Source of the DNA: Planomicrobium sp. CPCC 101079 | GTDB taxonomy: Bacteria > Bacillota > Bacilli > Bacillales_A > Planococcaceae | Direction: 5' to 3' | Assembly: GCF_007859275.1 (NCBI RefSeq) | Contig: NZ_VOHC01000031.1 | Coordinates: 1-64,000, forward strand | DNA length: 64,000 bases | Shown here: in pieces, positions 35,552 through 44,984 of the stretch | How the letters are laid out: each line of letters opens with the position of its first letter | Position numbering within the stretch: the first letter of the stretch is position 1 | The notes under the pieces: generated by a model | Databases searched by the model: none | Told to the model about the DNA's origin: nothing | Seen by the model: only the letters and a program-made list of their open reading frames with translations | Program-made: the position numbers and the translations under genes

Positions 35552-37204
35552 TTATTCTTGGTTGATAAAATGCACTTGGTTTTTTCCTTGCTTTTTAGCC
35601 AGGTACAATGCCGAATCGGCTTTTTTTACAAGCCCGTCCAAATTGTCCGCATCGAGGGGGTATATCGCAACACCTAATGAAACAGTCGGTGAAAACTTTT
35701 CCTGGCCAATAGCCCAGCCTTCCGCCAAGTTGTTCTTGAGCCGCTCAATGACTCCTTCAATCTGCTCTTTAGCATGCAAAGGCGCCAAACCGCTTATGGC
35801 TACGAGAAATTCGTCGCCCCCGATTCTCGCCGCCAGATCTTGATGGCGGATGCTTTTTTGTATGGATTGGCCAAAATGATAAATAAACTCGTCACCTACA
35901 TCATGACCGTAAACATCATTGATCTGCTTAAAATCGTCTCCATCCAGATAAAGCAGCCCCACCTGTTCCTTGTTGGCATCAGCCAGCGCTTTCATGCGGG
36001 AAAATTCCTGGATGAAAAGCTGGCGGTTCGGCAAACGAGTCAACCGGTCATGATAGGCCATGAACCGCAATTTTTCTTCAAGTTGTTTTCTGTCGGTAAT
36101 ATTAAACATGATCGACAAAACCTGAGAAATGCTGCCATCAGCATCGGATAACGGAATAACGGTGGCATCGACCCAGAATGTTTCTCCGGTTTTCTTTAGG
36201 CTTTTGATTTCTCCACGCCAAATGGCTCCGTTTAAAACAATGCCGCGGATTGTCTCATACTGTTCCCTTGTAATGACCGCTTGTCCAATTTCTGCAATAT
36301 TCATGGCCAACAGCTCTTCATTATCATAGCCGGTTGTCCCTTTGAAATTATTGTTTACAAAATGTATGGTGCCATCCCTATCCCATATCGCTACAAGTGC
36401 TGCATAATTAAGTGCATCCTTATAGCTTTCAAGAATATTTTCGGTTTTTTTCAATTCCTTTTTCAATATCGTTTCACTAGTCAGCTCACGCAACACGATA
36501 TGCAATGCCCGAACCTGGCCGTTTTCGGTGATTGGTGAATAGTTGGCAGAGAATCTCGCCAGCTGGCCGTCTTTCTTTCTTCGTTCAATAATGATTGAAG
36601 AAGCGGAATGGCCGGCTATAATTTTTTCGAGCCTGAATTTTATTTCTTCAAACATCCGTTTTTGCGATACTGGCAGTTCGGCGTAGGTTTTGCCGATCCA
36701 TTCTTCTTTACGCACACCAAATGTGGATTCGTAGGCAGGATTCATGTCGAAAACTCCCAGATTGGCAGTGACCATGATCATGGGATCGACCGAATTGCTT
36801 ACCAGGGACTGATAAAACGAATAATCTTCTTCCATTTTCTTTTGAGGTGAAACATTTTTCGACACCGCTAAAATGTACGTTTCCCCATTATGAATAAAGG
36901 AAGTGACTTCCGTTTCGGTCGCCAATCTATCTTCACTGAATAAATTGTAATCCCGGTACGTATATGGATGATCGGTTTGAAGCGAAAGGCCGTATTGTTT
37001 TTTTATTTCAGCGGCTAATGTGGCCGGCATGCTGTCATCAACCGTCAAGCCGGTCAAATCTTTTTTAAAGACCGTTTTGCACATGGGATTAATATATTCG
37101 TAAGTATACGAGTCTTGCGTCTGCTTCATGAGAAAAACCAAGTTTTCGGATTTTCCATACAACAGATCGAGCTGTTGTTCAGTAAATGGCCCTGTCATTT
37201 CCAT
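35552..37204 (-). CDS. PAS-PAS-PAS diguanylate cyclase
   Basis: 550 residues. At least two, probably three PAS/PAC modules (near residues 20-120, 130-245 and 255-375: VFDMNPAYESTFGV, TIHFVNNNFKGTTGYDNEEL, then NITDRKQLEEKL) precede a GGDEF domain. The active site IGGDEFL is intact, and RHQD lies five residues before it, matching the RxxD inhibitory c-di-GMP site. No EAL domain and no membrane span, so a cytosolic sensor making c-di-GMP. The stop is close to 35552 and it stands alone. Confidence 0.92.
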   Translation of the reverse strand: MEMTGPFTEQQLDLLYGKSENLVFLMKQTQDSYTYEYINPMCKTVFKKDLTGLTVDDSMPATLAAEIKKQYGLSLQTDHPYTYRDYNLFSEDRLATETEVTSFIHNGETYILAVSKNVSPQKKMEEDYSFYQSLVSNSVDPMIMVTANLGVFDMNPAYESTFGVRKEEWIGKTYAELPVSQKRMFEEIKFRLEKIIAGHSASSIIIERRKKDGQLARFSANYSPITENGQVRALHIVLRELTSETILKKELKKTENILESYKDALNYAALVAIWDRDGTIHFVNNNFKGTTGYDNEELLAMNIAEIGQAVITREQYETIRGIVLNGAIWRGEIKSLKKTGETFWVDATVIPLSDADGSISQVLSIMFNITDRKQLEEKLRFMAYHDRLTRLPNRQLFIQEFSRMKALADANKEQVGLLYLDGDDFKQINDVYGHDVGDEFIYHFGQSIQKSIRHQDLAARIGGDEFLVAISGLAPLHAKEQIEGVIERLKNNLAEGWAIGQEKFSPTVSLGVAIYPLDADNLDGLVKKADSALYLAKKQGKNQVHFINQE

Positions 37205-37212
37205 CCTGCTTT

Positions 37213-38169
37213 CTATTGCACAAATTGATCAGACACAGAGGAAGTTTGTTCGATAAACTTCTCGTACAAAGCTTGTTCCTCGAGCTCCTCCGTTGATTTA
37301 AAACTGCTATTTTCCACGTCTTCTTCCCAAAGGAATTGATGGACGGATAAAATGGTTGCATTGCCCGTCAATAAGAGCTGGATTTCTTGGCCATTTTTCT
37401 CGACTTGGCATTGGACCATGCCGCCCGGGTTGTAGACGTAAACATTGCCAAATGGAACAAGGCCCGCCATGCAGCTGATCAGCGCCGAAGCCGTCATTGC
37501 CGTTCCGCAAGCATTGGTAAATCCGACACCGCGCTCGAAAGTCCGCACAAAAATCCCTTCTTCAACCTTGGTGACATAACTGACATTGACGCCGTCCGCG
37601 AAATAGTCATTTGGGCCGTTAAACTGTTCCGCCCACTTTTGCTGATGGCTTTGGTCGGCTTGGTATTCGGCTGCAACAATACCGATCAGATGAGGGTTCG
37701 GTACAGCTACTGCCGAAAAGGCGATGTCTTCAGAGATGAACGGCAGCGGCTTGAGGATCCACTCCTTGCTGCCTTCATACTCCATCGGCAAATCTGCCAG
37801 TTTAAAGGAAACCGGCGAAATTTCAACTGAGTATCTGGCAATGCCGTCCATTAATGTTTTTTCCTTTTTCACTTGAAGCGAAGCTTTCATCGTCTCAATG
37901 ACTGCTTCTTCAATTCCATCCCGCTCACAGACAAACCTCGCCACACAGCGAAGCCCGTTTCCGCACATGGACGCTTCGGAACCATCGCGGTTAAAGACGC
38001 GCATTTTGGCATCTGCAACAGCCGAAGGCAAAACGACAAGCAATCCATCAATGTCCGGATCGATTGCTGCCAATTGCAGCGCAAGCTTGTCATAATCGTT
38101 GCGTTCTGCTCCCTCAACCATATAGAACGTATTCATGGAGCCGTGTACTTTTTGCAAAGTCAATTCCAT
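37213..38169 (-). CDS. dapF: diaminopimelate epimerase
   Basis: About 318 residues. Both catalytic cysteines are present in their family blocks, ASMCGNGLRCVARF (residues about 70-84) and TNACGTAMTASAL (about 220). Converts LL- to meso-diaminopimelate for lysine and peptidoglycan. It is some 30-40 residues longer than usual because of an acidic C-terminal extension after FLWEEDVENS. The ATG at 38169 with AGAGGTG is chosen. Follows murG in the same direction. Confidence 0.92.
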   Translation of the reverse strand: MELTLQKVHGSMNTFYMVEGAERNDYDKLALQLAAIDPDIDGLLVVLPSAVADAKMRVFNRDGSEASMCGNGLRCVARFVCERDGIEEAVIETMKASLQVKKEKTLMDGIARYSVEISPVSFKLADLPMEYEGSKEWILKPLPFISEDIAFSAVAVPNPHLIGIVAAEYQADQSHQQKWAEQFNGPNDYFADGVNVSYVTKVEEGIFVRTFERGVGFTNACGTAMTASALISCMAGLVPFGNVYVYNPGGMVQCQVEKNGQEIQLLLTGNATILSVHQFLWEEDVENSSFKSTEELEEQALYEKFIEQTSSVSDQFVQ

Positions 38170-38193
38170 TGTTGTCACCTCTAAATATCGGAT

Positions 38194-39276
38194 TTACCGT
38201 TTTTTTGTATGGGCTGCTACCAATTTAGCCATTTCATAGGCCGTTTTCGGAGGCTCAGCTGAAATCATGTTTTCCACTAGCAGCTCTTCATTGGCACGCA
38301 GCTGGTTCATCGCCTTCATGAAACTTTCAGGCGTTAAATCTTCCTCTTCGATAACATGGGCAAAGCCCTGGCGCTGGAACAGTTCTGCGTTTAACAGCTG
38401 GTCCCCGCGGCTTTTAAGTTTTGAAAGCGGAATTAGCAGCATCGGTTTCTTCAAGGCAAGAAATTCGAAAATTGAATTTGATCCCGCCCGGGAAACAACA
38501 AAATCCGTCATATGAAGCAAATGCGAAAGCTCGTCAGTAACATATTCAAACTGGCAATAATTCGCTTTGTCGTGCAGCGCTTCATCAACGTTTCCTTTAC
38601 CACACAAGTGAATGATATTGTATTGCTTAAGCAATTCGGGAAGGTTGATGCGGATGGCGTCATTGATGACGGCCGAGCCTTGGCTTCCGCCCATAATCAT
38701 CAATACCGGCATGTCGTTGTCGAAACTGCAAATTTCTTTGCCTCTTGCAGCAGAGCCATCCATCAACTCACTGCGGATCACTGATCCCGTGCACGTGGAT
38801 TTTTCAGCCGGCACATATTTCAGCGTTTCTTTGAAAACGGTGAAGATATGGTCCGCGAACGGCATGGCAATTTTATTGGCCAAGCCCGGAGTGACATCCG
38901 ATTCATGGATGATGACCGGAATTGACATTAATTTGCCTGCCATTGCTACAGGGACCGATACGAAACCGCCTTTAGAAAAAATAGCTGCAGGTTTTGCTTT
39001 CCGGATAACATTCAGCGCTTGCATCAGCCCCGCTCCTACACGGAAAGGGTCTGTAAAGTTTTTCATCGAAAAATACCGGCGCAACTTGCCGCTTGAGATG
39101 GGGTGGTATTTCAAATCGGGGAATGCTCCGGAAATAAGCTCCTTTTCAATCCCGTCTTTTGAGCCGATATATTCGACATTGTAATTCATGTTTTTCAATT
39201 CGGGGATCAGTGCCTGGTTCAACGAAACGTGGCCAGCAGTACCGCCTCCGGTTAATAGAATGGTTCTTTTGTTCAT
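38194..39276 (-). CDS. murG: MurG-type N-acetylglucosaminyltransferase
   Basis: 360 residues. Glycine-rich motif 1 LLTGGGTAGHVSLN, then FSKGGFVSVPVA, MGGSQGSAVIND and VSRAGSNSIFEFLALKKPML. MurG adds GlcNAc to lipid I to give lipid II on the cytoplasmic side. Here it stands outside the usual mraY-murD-ftsW cluster, next to dapF; Bacillus cereus group genomes carry such a stand-alone copy. Whether another murG exists elsewhere cannot be seen. Confidence 0.92.
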   Translation of the reverse strand: MNKRTILLTGGGTAGHVSLNQALIPELKNMNYNVEYIGSKDGIEKELISGAFPDLKYHPISSGKLRRYFSMKNFTDPFRVGAGLMQALNVIRKAKPAAIFSKGGFVSVPVAMAGKLMSIPVIIHESDVTPGLANKIAMPFADHIFTVFKETLKYVPAEKSTCTGSVIRSELMDGSAARGKEICSFDNDMPVLMIMGGSQGSAVINDAIRINLPELLKQYNIIHLCGKGNVDEALHDKANYCQFEYVTDELSHLLHMTDFVVSRAGSNSIFEFLALKKPMLLIPLSKLKSRGDQLLNAELFQRQGFAHVIEEEDLTPESFMKAMNQLRANEELLVENMISAEPPKTAYEMAKLVAAHTKKR

Positions 39277-39387
39277 TGTACTGTCCTACTCTCTCATGTA
39301 TATATTCACTTTTACTAGCCGCTTTAAAGCGATATTTTCTATGCTATACTTAGATTTGTTGTTTACTGGCATATTGGAGGATGAAGC

Positions 39388-40737
39388 ATGTACGAAACCG
39401 AAACAAAAAAAAGGAAAATGAAACTTTTATTGAAAATTGTATTTCCCATTTTAGTCACACAAGTCGCAATGTATTTAGTAACCTTTTTCGATATTTACAT
39501 GACTGCACGCTACGGGACAGATGATTTAGCCGGTGTTTCCATCGGATCGTCTTTCTGGGTTCCCGTTTACATCGGCCTTGCCGGCATTCTAATGTCCATC
39601 ACTCCAATTGTAGCACAATTAATGGGCGCTAAGAAAAAAGAACAAGTAAAAGATACGGTCCAGCAAGGGATTTACCTGGCAGTCTTATTAGCCATTGCCG
39701 TATTTTTCTTTTTCCTGTTCGGCAGCAGCTTCTTGCTCGGTTTTATGAAGTTGGAGCCTGCAGTTTCTGATGTTGCAGCCACCTATATTTTCGCAATGAG
39801 CTTGGGCCTTGTTCCGTTATTTGTCTATAACGCTTTGCGTTCTTATATCGATGCGCTGGGGTCGACACGCATTACGATGTTTATATCGCTCATTTCCGCT
39901 CCGATCAACGTCTTCTTCAACTATTTATTGATCTTCGGAAATTTCGGCTTCCCTGAACTTGGAGGCGCCGGTGCAGGCTATGCTTCCGCTATTACATATT
40001 GGCTCATCTTATTTATTGCGATCTGGATTATCCATACGAAAAAGCCGTTTTCGTCGTTCGCCATTTTCACAGGCTGGTCAAAGCCGGTCATATCGAAAAT
40101 CAGTGAAATCAGCCGGCTTGGCATTCCGATCGGGATTTCGATATTCGCTGAAACGAGCATCTTCTCCGCTGTTACGCTAATGATGAGCACATATGGGACA
40201 ATCACCATTGCAGCCCATCAAATTGCCATCAATTTCACATCGCTTTTATATATGCTGCCGCTCAGCATTTCAATGGGCGCAACCATTTTAGTCGGTTTTG
40301 AAATCGGCGCCAAACGCTACGGGGATGCGAAACAATACAGTTGGATGAGTGTCGGGACGGCAGTAAGCTTCAGCTTTGTCTCAGCTTGCGTGTTGTTTTT
40401 CATGCGTGAACAAATTGCCGCGCTGTACTCATCAGATCCCGCGGTTATCGAGCTGGCGGTGCAATTTTTAGTTTTTGCGGCACTCTTTCAATTATCGGAC
40501 GCCATCCAAGCTCCGGTTCAAGGGGCTCTTCGCGGATACAAGGATGTGAACATCACCTTTATAATGGCACTGATCTCTTACTGGGTCATTGGATTGCCTG
40601 TTGGCTACCTCCTCGCCGGATTTACCGGCTTCGAAGCGTTCGGCTTCTGGATCGGCCTCATTGCCGGACTGACAGCCGGCGCAATCACTTTATCCATCCG
40701 CCTTATTACAATACAAAAAAAGATTGCGGCTCAATGA
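39388..40737 (+). CDS. MATE family efflux transporter
   Basis: 449 residues, 12 predicted spans in two pseudo-repeats, with MATE blocks such as MYLVTFFDIYMTARYGTDDL and LPLSISMGATILVGFEIGA. Exports cationic drugs using Na+ or H+. An extended -10 TGCTATACT lies 35-45 bases upstream and GGAGGATG precedes the ATG. The stop is in the stem of the shared terminator. Confidence 0.9.
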   Translation: MYETETKKRKMKLLLKIVFPILVTQVAMYLVTFFDIYMTARYGTDDLAGVSIGSSFWVPVYIGLAGILMSITPIVAQLMGAKKKEQVKDTVQQGIYLAVLLAIAVFFFFLFGSSFLLGFMKLEPAVSDVAATYIFAMSLGLVPLFVYNALRSYIDALGSTRITMFISLISAPINVFFNYLLIFGNFGFPELGGAGAGYASAITYWLILFIAIWIIHTKKPFSSFAIFTGWSKPVISKISEISRLGIPIGISIFAETSIFSAVTLMMSTYGTITIAAHQIAINFTSLLYMLPLSISMGATILVGFEIGAKRYGDAKQYSWMSVGTAVSFSFVSACVLFFMREQIAALYSSDPAVIELAVQFLVFAALFQLSDAIQAPVQGALRGYKDVNITFIMALISYWVIGLPVGYLLAGFTGFEAFGFWIGLIAGLTAGAITLSIRLITIQKKIAAQ

Positions 40738-40751
40738 GCCGCAATCTTTTT
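40715..40751. terminator. bidirectional terminator at convergent gene ends
   Basis: AGATTGCGGCTCA, one-base loop, TGAGCCGCAATCT, with A- and T-runs. The stops of both the MATE gene and the 40731 gene fall inside it. Confidence 0.88.
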
Positions 40752-40970
40752 ATATAGTTCGGCCAGATCGGTTTTCTCGTCATCTGCCAAGTCTGACTGC
40801 TCAATCCGTTCCATCGCCAGCTGAAGTTTTTCTGCCTTGGTTTTTCTTACGCGCGGATGCGTTAATTCATCATTCAATTCGATTCTCACGTACTTTTCGA
40901 GTTCTTCCATGCTGCTGATTTTGTCCACAGCAGTACGGTTAGGCCACAGTTTTTTAAATGCCTCGATCAT
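40731..40970 (-). CDS. hypothetical protein downstream of CobW-type GTPase
   Basis: 79 residues, fully soluble, charged, helical (SMEELEKYVRIELNDELTHP, EKLQLAMERIEQSDLADDEK). It overlaps the end of the CobW gene by four bases, so it is translationally coupled to it. Family not recognised; the coupling suggests a metal-delivery or regulatory partner. Confidence 0.65.
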   Translation of the reverse strand: MIEAFKKLWPNRTAVDKISSMEELEKYVRIELNDELTHPRVRKTKAEKLQLAMERIEQSDLADDEKTDLAELYKKIAAH

Positions 40971-41848
40971 GGCAGCTCCACTCCTTCGAGCCCTTCTCCG
41001 ATGACCACAATTTGCGGCTGCATTTTCACGTATTCAGGCAGCCACTGCGCCATGCCATATGCGTATTGGAAAGCATGGGGGTATTTATCCCCTTCGAGCG
41101 GCACATACCCTTTTATGCGGTAAACGGTTTCCGGAAGCGCGCGCAGCCATTCCTCGAACTTTTCTCTTTTAACACCAGTTTCAAAACGCAATACTTTTGT
41201 ATCCAAATTCAATTTTGCTACCGGCGCTTTTACAACGCTGCCGAATTTTTTGGCTGTCGTTTTTTCCAGTTGCTTGAAAGGCACTTTCGAATGGACCGTT
41301 TGGATAATTTGGGCCGTCGGGTTTAACGATTGCAGTTCATAAACAGTGTTCGCTTGTTCGCCTTCTGTCAGCAAATCCGATTTGTTAGCAAGAATAAGAT
41401 CGGCATGGCGGATTTGTTCCAAAAACAACGAACGGATTTGCGGCGACAGTTCATTCCGGCTAAGCCAGCGTTTGCTGTCGGCGACCGTGATAATGCCTTT
41501 GAAATTCAAGCGGTCCGCAAACAGCGGCGAAAAAACAGCATCCAATGCTTCAACAGGATGGGCTGCGCCTGTCGTTTCAATCAATAAAACATCAAACGTC
41601 TCTTCTGCAAGCAAAGTCTGGATTTGCGCTTCCGATTTTTCAGACCCTGAACAGCAAATGCAGCCATCAAGCAGTTCTTTAAGCGGCACGCCCTCTTCCA
41701 CTGCTTCCGAGTCGAAATTGGTCTGCCCTAACTCATTCATGAAAACAGCCGGTTTTAATCCTTGGTCTTTCACTTGTTGAATTATGTGTTTCAATAAAGT
41801 TGTTTTGCCGCTCCCTAAAAAGCCGCTGAACAAATATACATCGATCAT
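40967..41848 (-). CDS. CobW/COG0523 metal chaperone GTPase
   Basis: 293 residues. Walker A GFLGSGKTTLLKHI at residue 8, metal-binding GCICCSG near residue 70 (CxCC motif), switch region EDVLLIETTGAAHP, base motif NKSDLL. COG0523 GTPases insert or traffic zinc, cobalt or iron. The ATG at 41848 is chosen; the frame start at 41914 lies in a terminator. No clear Zur box was seen upstream. Confidence 0.9.
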   Translation of the reverse strand: MIDVYLFSGFLGSGKTTLLKHIIQQVKDQGLKPAVFMNELGQTNFDSEAVEEGVPLKELLDGCICCSGSEKSEAQIQTLLAEETFDVLLIETTGAAHPVEALDAVFSPLFADRLNFKGIITVADSKRWLSRNELSPQIRSLFLEQIRHADLILANKSDLLTEGEQANTVYELQSLNPTAQIIQTVHSKVPFKQLEKTTAKKFGSVVKAPVAKLNLDTKVLRFETGVKREKFEEWLRALPETVYRIKGYVPLEGDKYPHAFQYAYGMAQWLPEYVKMQPQIVVIGEGLEGVELP

Positions 41849-41876
41849 CCAATCATCCTTTGCTTTTTGTGATAAG

Positions 41877-41902
41877 AAAAAGCCCGCAAATGCGGGCTTT
41901 TT
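41877..41902. terminator. terminator of the Ctp protease gene
   Basis: AAAAAGCCCGC, AAAT, GCGGGCTTTTT; lies between ctp stop (41936) and the CobW start, minus transcription ending here. Confidence 0.9.
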
Positions 41903-41935
41903 CGCTTTCTTCATTATTCCTGAATGAAGCTTGTT

Positions 41936-43417
41936 TTATTCCGCTTCTTTCAAGATGACCTTTTGCGCTTCTTGCAGCATCGGATCATCTTTTTCAATTT
42001 TTTCTCGAAGGGCTGTCATGACCGCGTAAGTACTGTCACCTGTCAAAACGCCGTCCGCTTCTATTTTTTCGTCTTCCTGGAATTCTTTCACAGCACTTTC
42101 CATCTCTTCTTCGAACACGCCATCGACTTTTCCTACTTCATACCCAAGCGCTTTCAGCATTTTTTCAGCTGTTTGCACTTGCTCTGAAATTGTACCGTCT
42201 TTCAATTCGACGCTCGGATCTAAAACAGGCAATGAAGCATACTCAGGGTATTCGACTTTAATATCAGGTTCGATGCCTTTTTCATGAATCCAGTTGCCAT
42301 CAGGAGTCAGCCATTTAGCTGTTGTGAATTTCAGATTAGATCCATCCGACATATTGTTTGCTGTTTGCACAGTTCCTTTGCCGAATGATTTCTCGCCGAT
42401 TAATTGAACATTTCCGGATTCGCTTACTGCACCAGCCAAAATCTCGGATGCCGACGCGCTTCCGCCATCAATCAAAAGTGTTACAGGAACTTTCACTTTC
42501 GTACCGCCAGTAGCCGTATAGACTTCAGGTTCTGCACCTTTTGCCTGAACTTCAAACAATGTTTTTCCTTCTTCTACAAACAAATCGGAAATATCGAGGG
42601 CTGCTGTCAATAAGCCGCCCGGGTTTTGGCGAACATCAAGGACCATTGCTTTCATTCCTTGGCTTTCCAACTCTTCAATGGCAGCAAGCAGCTCTTCATA
42701 AGTTTTTTCAGCAAAGCTGGTGATTTGAATATGCGCAACTTTATCGTCATTCATTTCAGCATAGACCGTTTCAATTGGAATTTCATCACGGACAATTTCA
42801 ATTTTAATCGGCTCAGAGTTTTCGCCGCGGCGAATGGTCAAAGTTACTTTTGTTCCTTTTTCCCCACGGATAAGCATAACCGCTTCTGAAGAACTAAAGC
42901 CCTGGATGCTTTTCCCATCCACTTCAGTGATCAAGTCATTCGGCAAAATGCCCGCTTTTTCAGCTGGAGAATTTTTGATTGGAGACACGACGGCTACATA
43001 GCCGCTGCGTTCCTGGATTTCCGCCCCAATTCCTTCAAAGCTAGAAGAAATGCCTTCCGTAAACTGGGCCGCTTCTTCTTCGTTCATATAATCAGAGTAA
43101 GGGTCGCCGAGCGCTTCGATCATTCCGTTGATCGCGCCATTAACCAACTGGTCACTCTCGACATCTTCATAGTATTCGCTTTCGATCTGGTCGTATGCGG
43201 CATAAAGCTTTTGAAACTCTTGCCGTTCCGGCGAATTCACCTGCACTGCTTTATCGTCGCCGAAAGTCAATGCAAAAATTGTCACCCCTGCTGTCAGTAA
43301 TATCACGGTGAACACTAGCATGATAAATGAAAAAGTTTTCATCCGGATAAAATGCGAAGGAGTTTCTTCAACTGGAGGGATTTGTTCCTGATGATCACCA
43401 GGACGCTTTTCGTCCAT
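41936..43417 (-). CDS. C-terminal processing peptidase (S41) with PDZ and peptidoglycan-binding domain
   Basis: 493 residues. One membrane anchor near residue 30-50, helical N domain, PDZ domain (SPAEKAGILPNDLITEVDG), and the S41 core with the nucleophile Ser in GGSASASEILAGA and the general base Lys in KSFGKGTVQ. A C-terminal PG_binding_1-like segment (MLKALGYEVGKVDGVF, FQEDEKIEADGVLT) follows. CtpA/CtpB-type proteases cleave regulators or envelope proteins outside the membrane. Confidence 0.92.
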   Translation of the reverse strand: MDEKRPGDHQEQIPPVEETPSHFIRMKTFSFIMLVFTVILLTAGVTIFALTFGDDKAVQVNSPERQEFQKLYAAYDQIESEYYEDVESDQLVNGAINGMIEALGDPYSDYMNEEEAAQFTEGISSSFEGIGAEIQERSGYVAVVSPIKNSPAEKAGILPNDLITEVDGKSIQGFSSSEAVMLIRGEKGTKVTLTIRRGENSEPIKIEIVRDEIPIETVYAEMNDDKVAHIQITSFAEKTYEELLAAIEELESQGMKAMVLDVRQNPGGLLTAALDISDLFVEEGKTLFEVQAKGAEPEVYTATGGTKVKVPVTLLIDGGSASASEILAGAVSESGNVQLIGEKSFGKGTVQTANNMSDGSNLKFTTAKWLTPDGNWIHEKGIEPDIKVEYPEYASLPVLDPSVELKDGTISEQVQTAEKMLKALGYEVGKVDGVFEEEMESAVKEFQEDEKIEADGVLTGDSTYAVMTALREKIEKDDPMLQEAQKVILKEAE

Positions 43418-43512
43418 TTTTCTTCACCACTTTCATAATTGCCTATCTAAAATTCATACATTTCAAAGCCGCGGGCATTAAAAGAAAAAGACTGGCTAAG
43501 CAGTCTTCAATC

Positions 43513-44217
43513 TTATTCTTGTATTGCAGCGTCCAAAGCGACCACTATCATGTCGTTGAATGTGGTTTGGCGTTCTTCGGCAGTTGTTACTTCGCCAGTC
43601 AATAAATGATCGCTGACAGTCAAAATAGCCAATGCTTGGCGGCCAAATTTTGCAGCTAATGTATAAAGGGCTGCTGATTCCATTTCAAGTCCAAGAACAC
43701 CGTACTGCGCCCATTTCTCGTGTTCTGCAAATTCGTTATAGAAAACGTCTTCAGTGAAAACATTTCCGACACGCAAGTTCAAGCCTTTTTCAACCCCTGC
43801 ATTGTATGCTTTAAGCAACAAATCGAAATTCGCTGTTGGGGCATAAGAGATGCCATTGAAAATAAGTTCGTTCATTTTCGAGTTGGTAGAAGCGCTTTGA
43901 GCGATAATGACATCACGCAATTTCACATCTTTGTGGATAGAGCCGCAAGTTCCGACGCGAATTAACTTCTGCACATCGTATTCCTGCATCAATTCTGTTA
44001 CGTAGATGGAGATTGAAGGTACACCCATGCCTGTTCCTTGAACTGAAATGCGTTTGCCTTTATATGTACCTGTATAACCGAACATATTGCGCACTTCGTT
44101 ATAGCATGTTACATCTTCCAAAAAAGTTTCTGCGATATACTTCGCGCGAAGCGGATCTCCTGGCAATAAAATCGTATCTGCAATATCGCCTTTTTTTGCA
44201 TTAATATGAACACTCAT
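43513..44217 (-). CDS. deoD: purine nucleoside phosphorylase, DeoD type
   Basis: 234 residues, hexameric DeoD family: [16 protein letters not shown] with the phosphate-binding arginines, [25 protein letters not shown], and [11 protein letters not shown] followed by SDHLLTGE. Splits inosine, guanosine and adenosine nucleosides with phosphate. GAGG eight bases before the ATG. Confidence 0.95.
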   Translation of the reverse strand: MSVHINAKKGDIADTILLPGDPLRAKYIAETFLEDVTCYNEVRNMFGYTGTYKGKRISVQGTGMGVPSISIYVTELMQEYDVQKLIRVGTCGSIHKDVKLRDVIIAQSASTNSKMNELIFNGISYAPTANFDLLLKAYNAGVEKGLNLRVGNVFTEDVFYNEFAEHEKWAQYGVLGLEMESAALYTLAAKFGRQALAILTVSDHLLTGEVTTAEERQTTFNDMIVVALDAAIQE

Positions 44218-44287
44218 TAAAAAAACCTCACTTTACTATAGTCGGTATAATCATACTGGTTTTTCATCTTTAGTGCAATGACGAGCC

Positions 44288-44503
44288 CTATTGGCTTGAA
44301 TAGTCATCCCACATTTGGTCGAACGTTGAGGCTTTCATGATCGGGTGCGCTTTTTCTTCGATGTACCGCGAAAGCTTTTCAAAATCGTTTGAAGTTTTTG
44401 GGAAGCTCGGGTCCAAAAACATGGCATCTGCAAAACGCGAAAATTCATCAGGGTTTATTTTGCCTCGGTAATTCAAGGCGAAATGGTAAAATGAACGGTC
44501 CAT
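44288..44503 (-). CDS. yozE: YozE-family protein
   Basis: 71 residues; SFYHFALNYRGKINPDEFSR, FADAMFLDPSFPKTSNDF and MKASTFDQMWDDY match the YozE SAM-like family of unknown function. ATG at 44503 with AAAGGAGG; the longer frame to 44677 runs through the msrB terminator and is rejected. Confidence 0.88.
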   Translation of the reverse strand: MDRSFYHFALNYRGKINPDEFSRFADAMFLDPSFPKTSNDFEKLSRYIEEKAHPIMKASTFDQMWDDYSSQ

Positions 44504-44528
44504 AGCAACCTCCTTTCTTATCGGCGAA

Positions 44529-44557
44529 CAAAAACCCGGACTCCAGTCCGGGTTTTT
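44529..44557 (-). terminator. terminator of msrAB
   Basis: AAAACCCGGACT, CC, AGTCCGGGTTTT with A-run and T-run, right after the msrB stop. Confidence 0.9.
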
Positions 44558-44558
44558 A

Positions 44559-44984
44559 TCATTCAAACAATTGTTTGTATTCGGACAAACCTTCTGCATC
44601 CAATTGGTCTTTCGGCACAAACCGTAGAGCTGCAGAGTTGATGCAATAACGCAAGCCGCCAAGCGACGACGGGCCATCCGGGAACAAATGCCCCAAATGG
44701 GAATCAGCAGTTGCCGACCGGACTTCTGTCCGTCTCATGCCATGGCTTGTATCAAAGTTTTCTTTGATTTCTTCGGTTTCCAATGGTTTCGCGAAGCTTG
44801 GCCAGCCGCAATGCGAGTCGAATTTGTCTTTAGAGCTGAAAAGCGGCTTGCCGGATACGATGTCCACGTAAATGCCTTCTTCAAAATGCTGGTCAAATTC
44901 GTTGCGGAAAGGAGGTTCCGTACCATTTTCTTGTGTAACGTGATATTGCATTGGCGTCAATTTTTCTTTTAAATCGTCTTTCAT
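44559..44984 (-). CDS. msrB: peptide methionine sulfoxide reductase MsrB
   Basis: 141 residues. [24 protein letters not shown] and the catalytic cysteine in [11 protein letters not shown]. The zinc-binding CxxC pairs of many MsrB proteins are absent, as in B. subtilis. Reduces the R-epimer of methionine sulfoxide. Its ATG overlaps the msrA stop (ATGA). Confidence 0.95.
   Translation of the reverse strand: MKDDLKEKLTPMQYHVTQENGTEPPFRNEFDQHFEEGIYVDIVSGKPLFSSKDKFDSHCGWPSFAKPLETEEIKENFDTSHGMRRTEVRSATADSHLGHLFPDGPSSLGGLRYCINSAALRFVPKDQLDAEGLSEYKQLFE

Noticed and set aside
44504..44677. N-terminal extension of YozE
   Set aside because: Runs through the msrAB terminator; the ATG at 44503 has AAAGGAGG.
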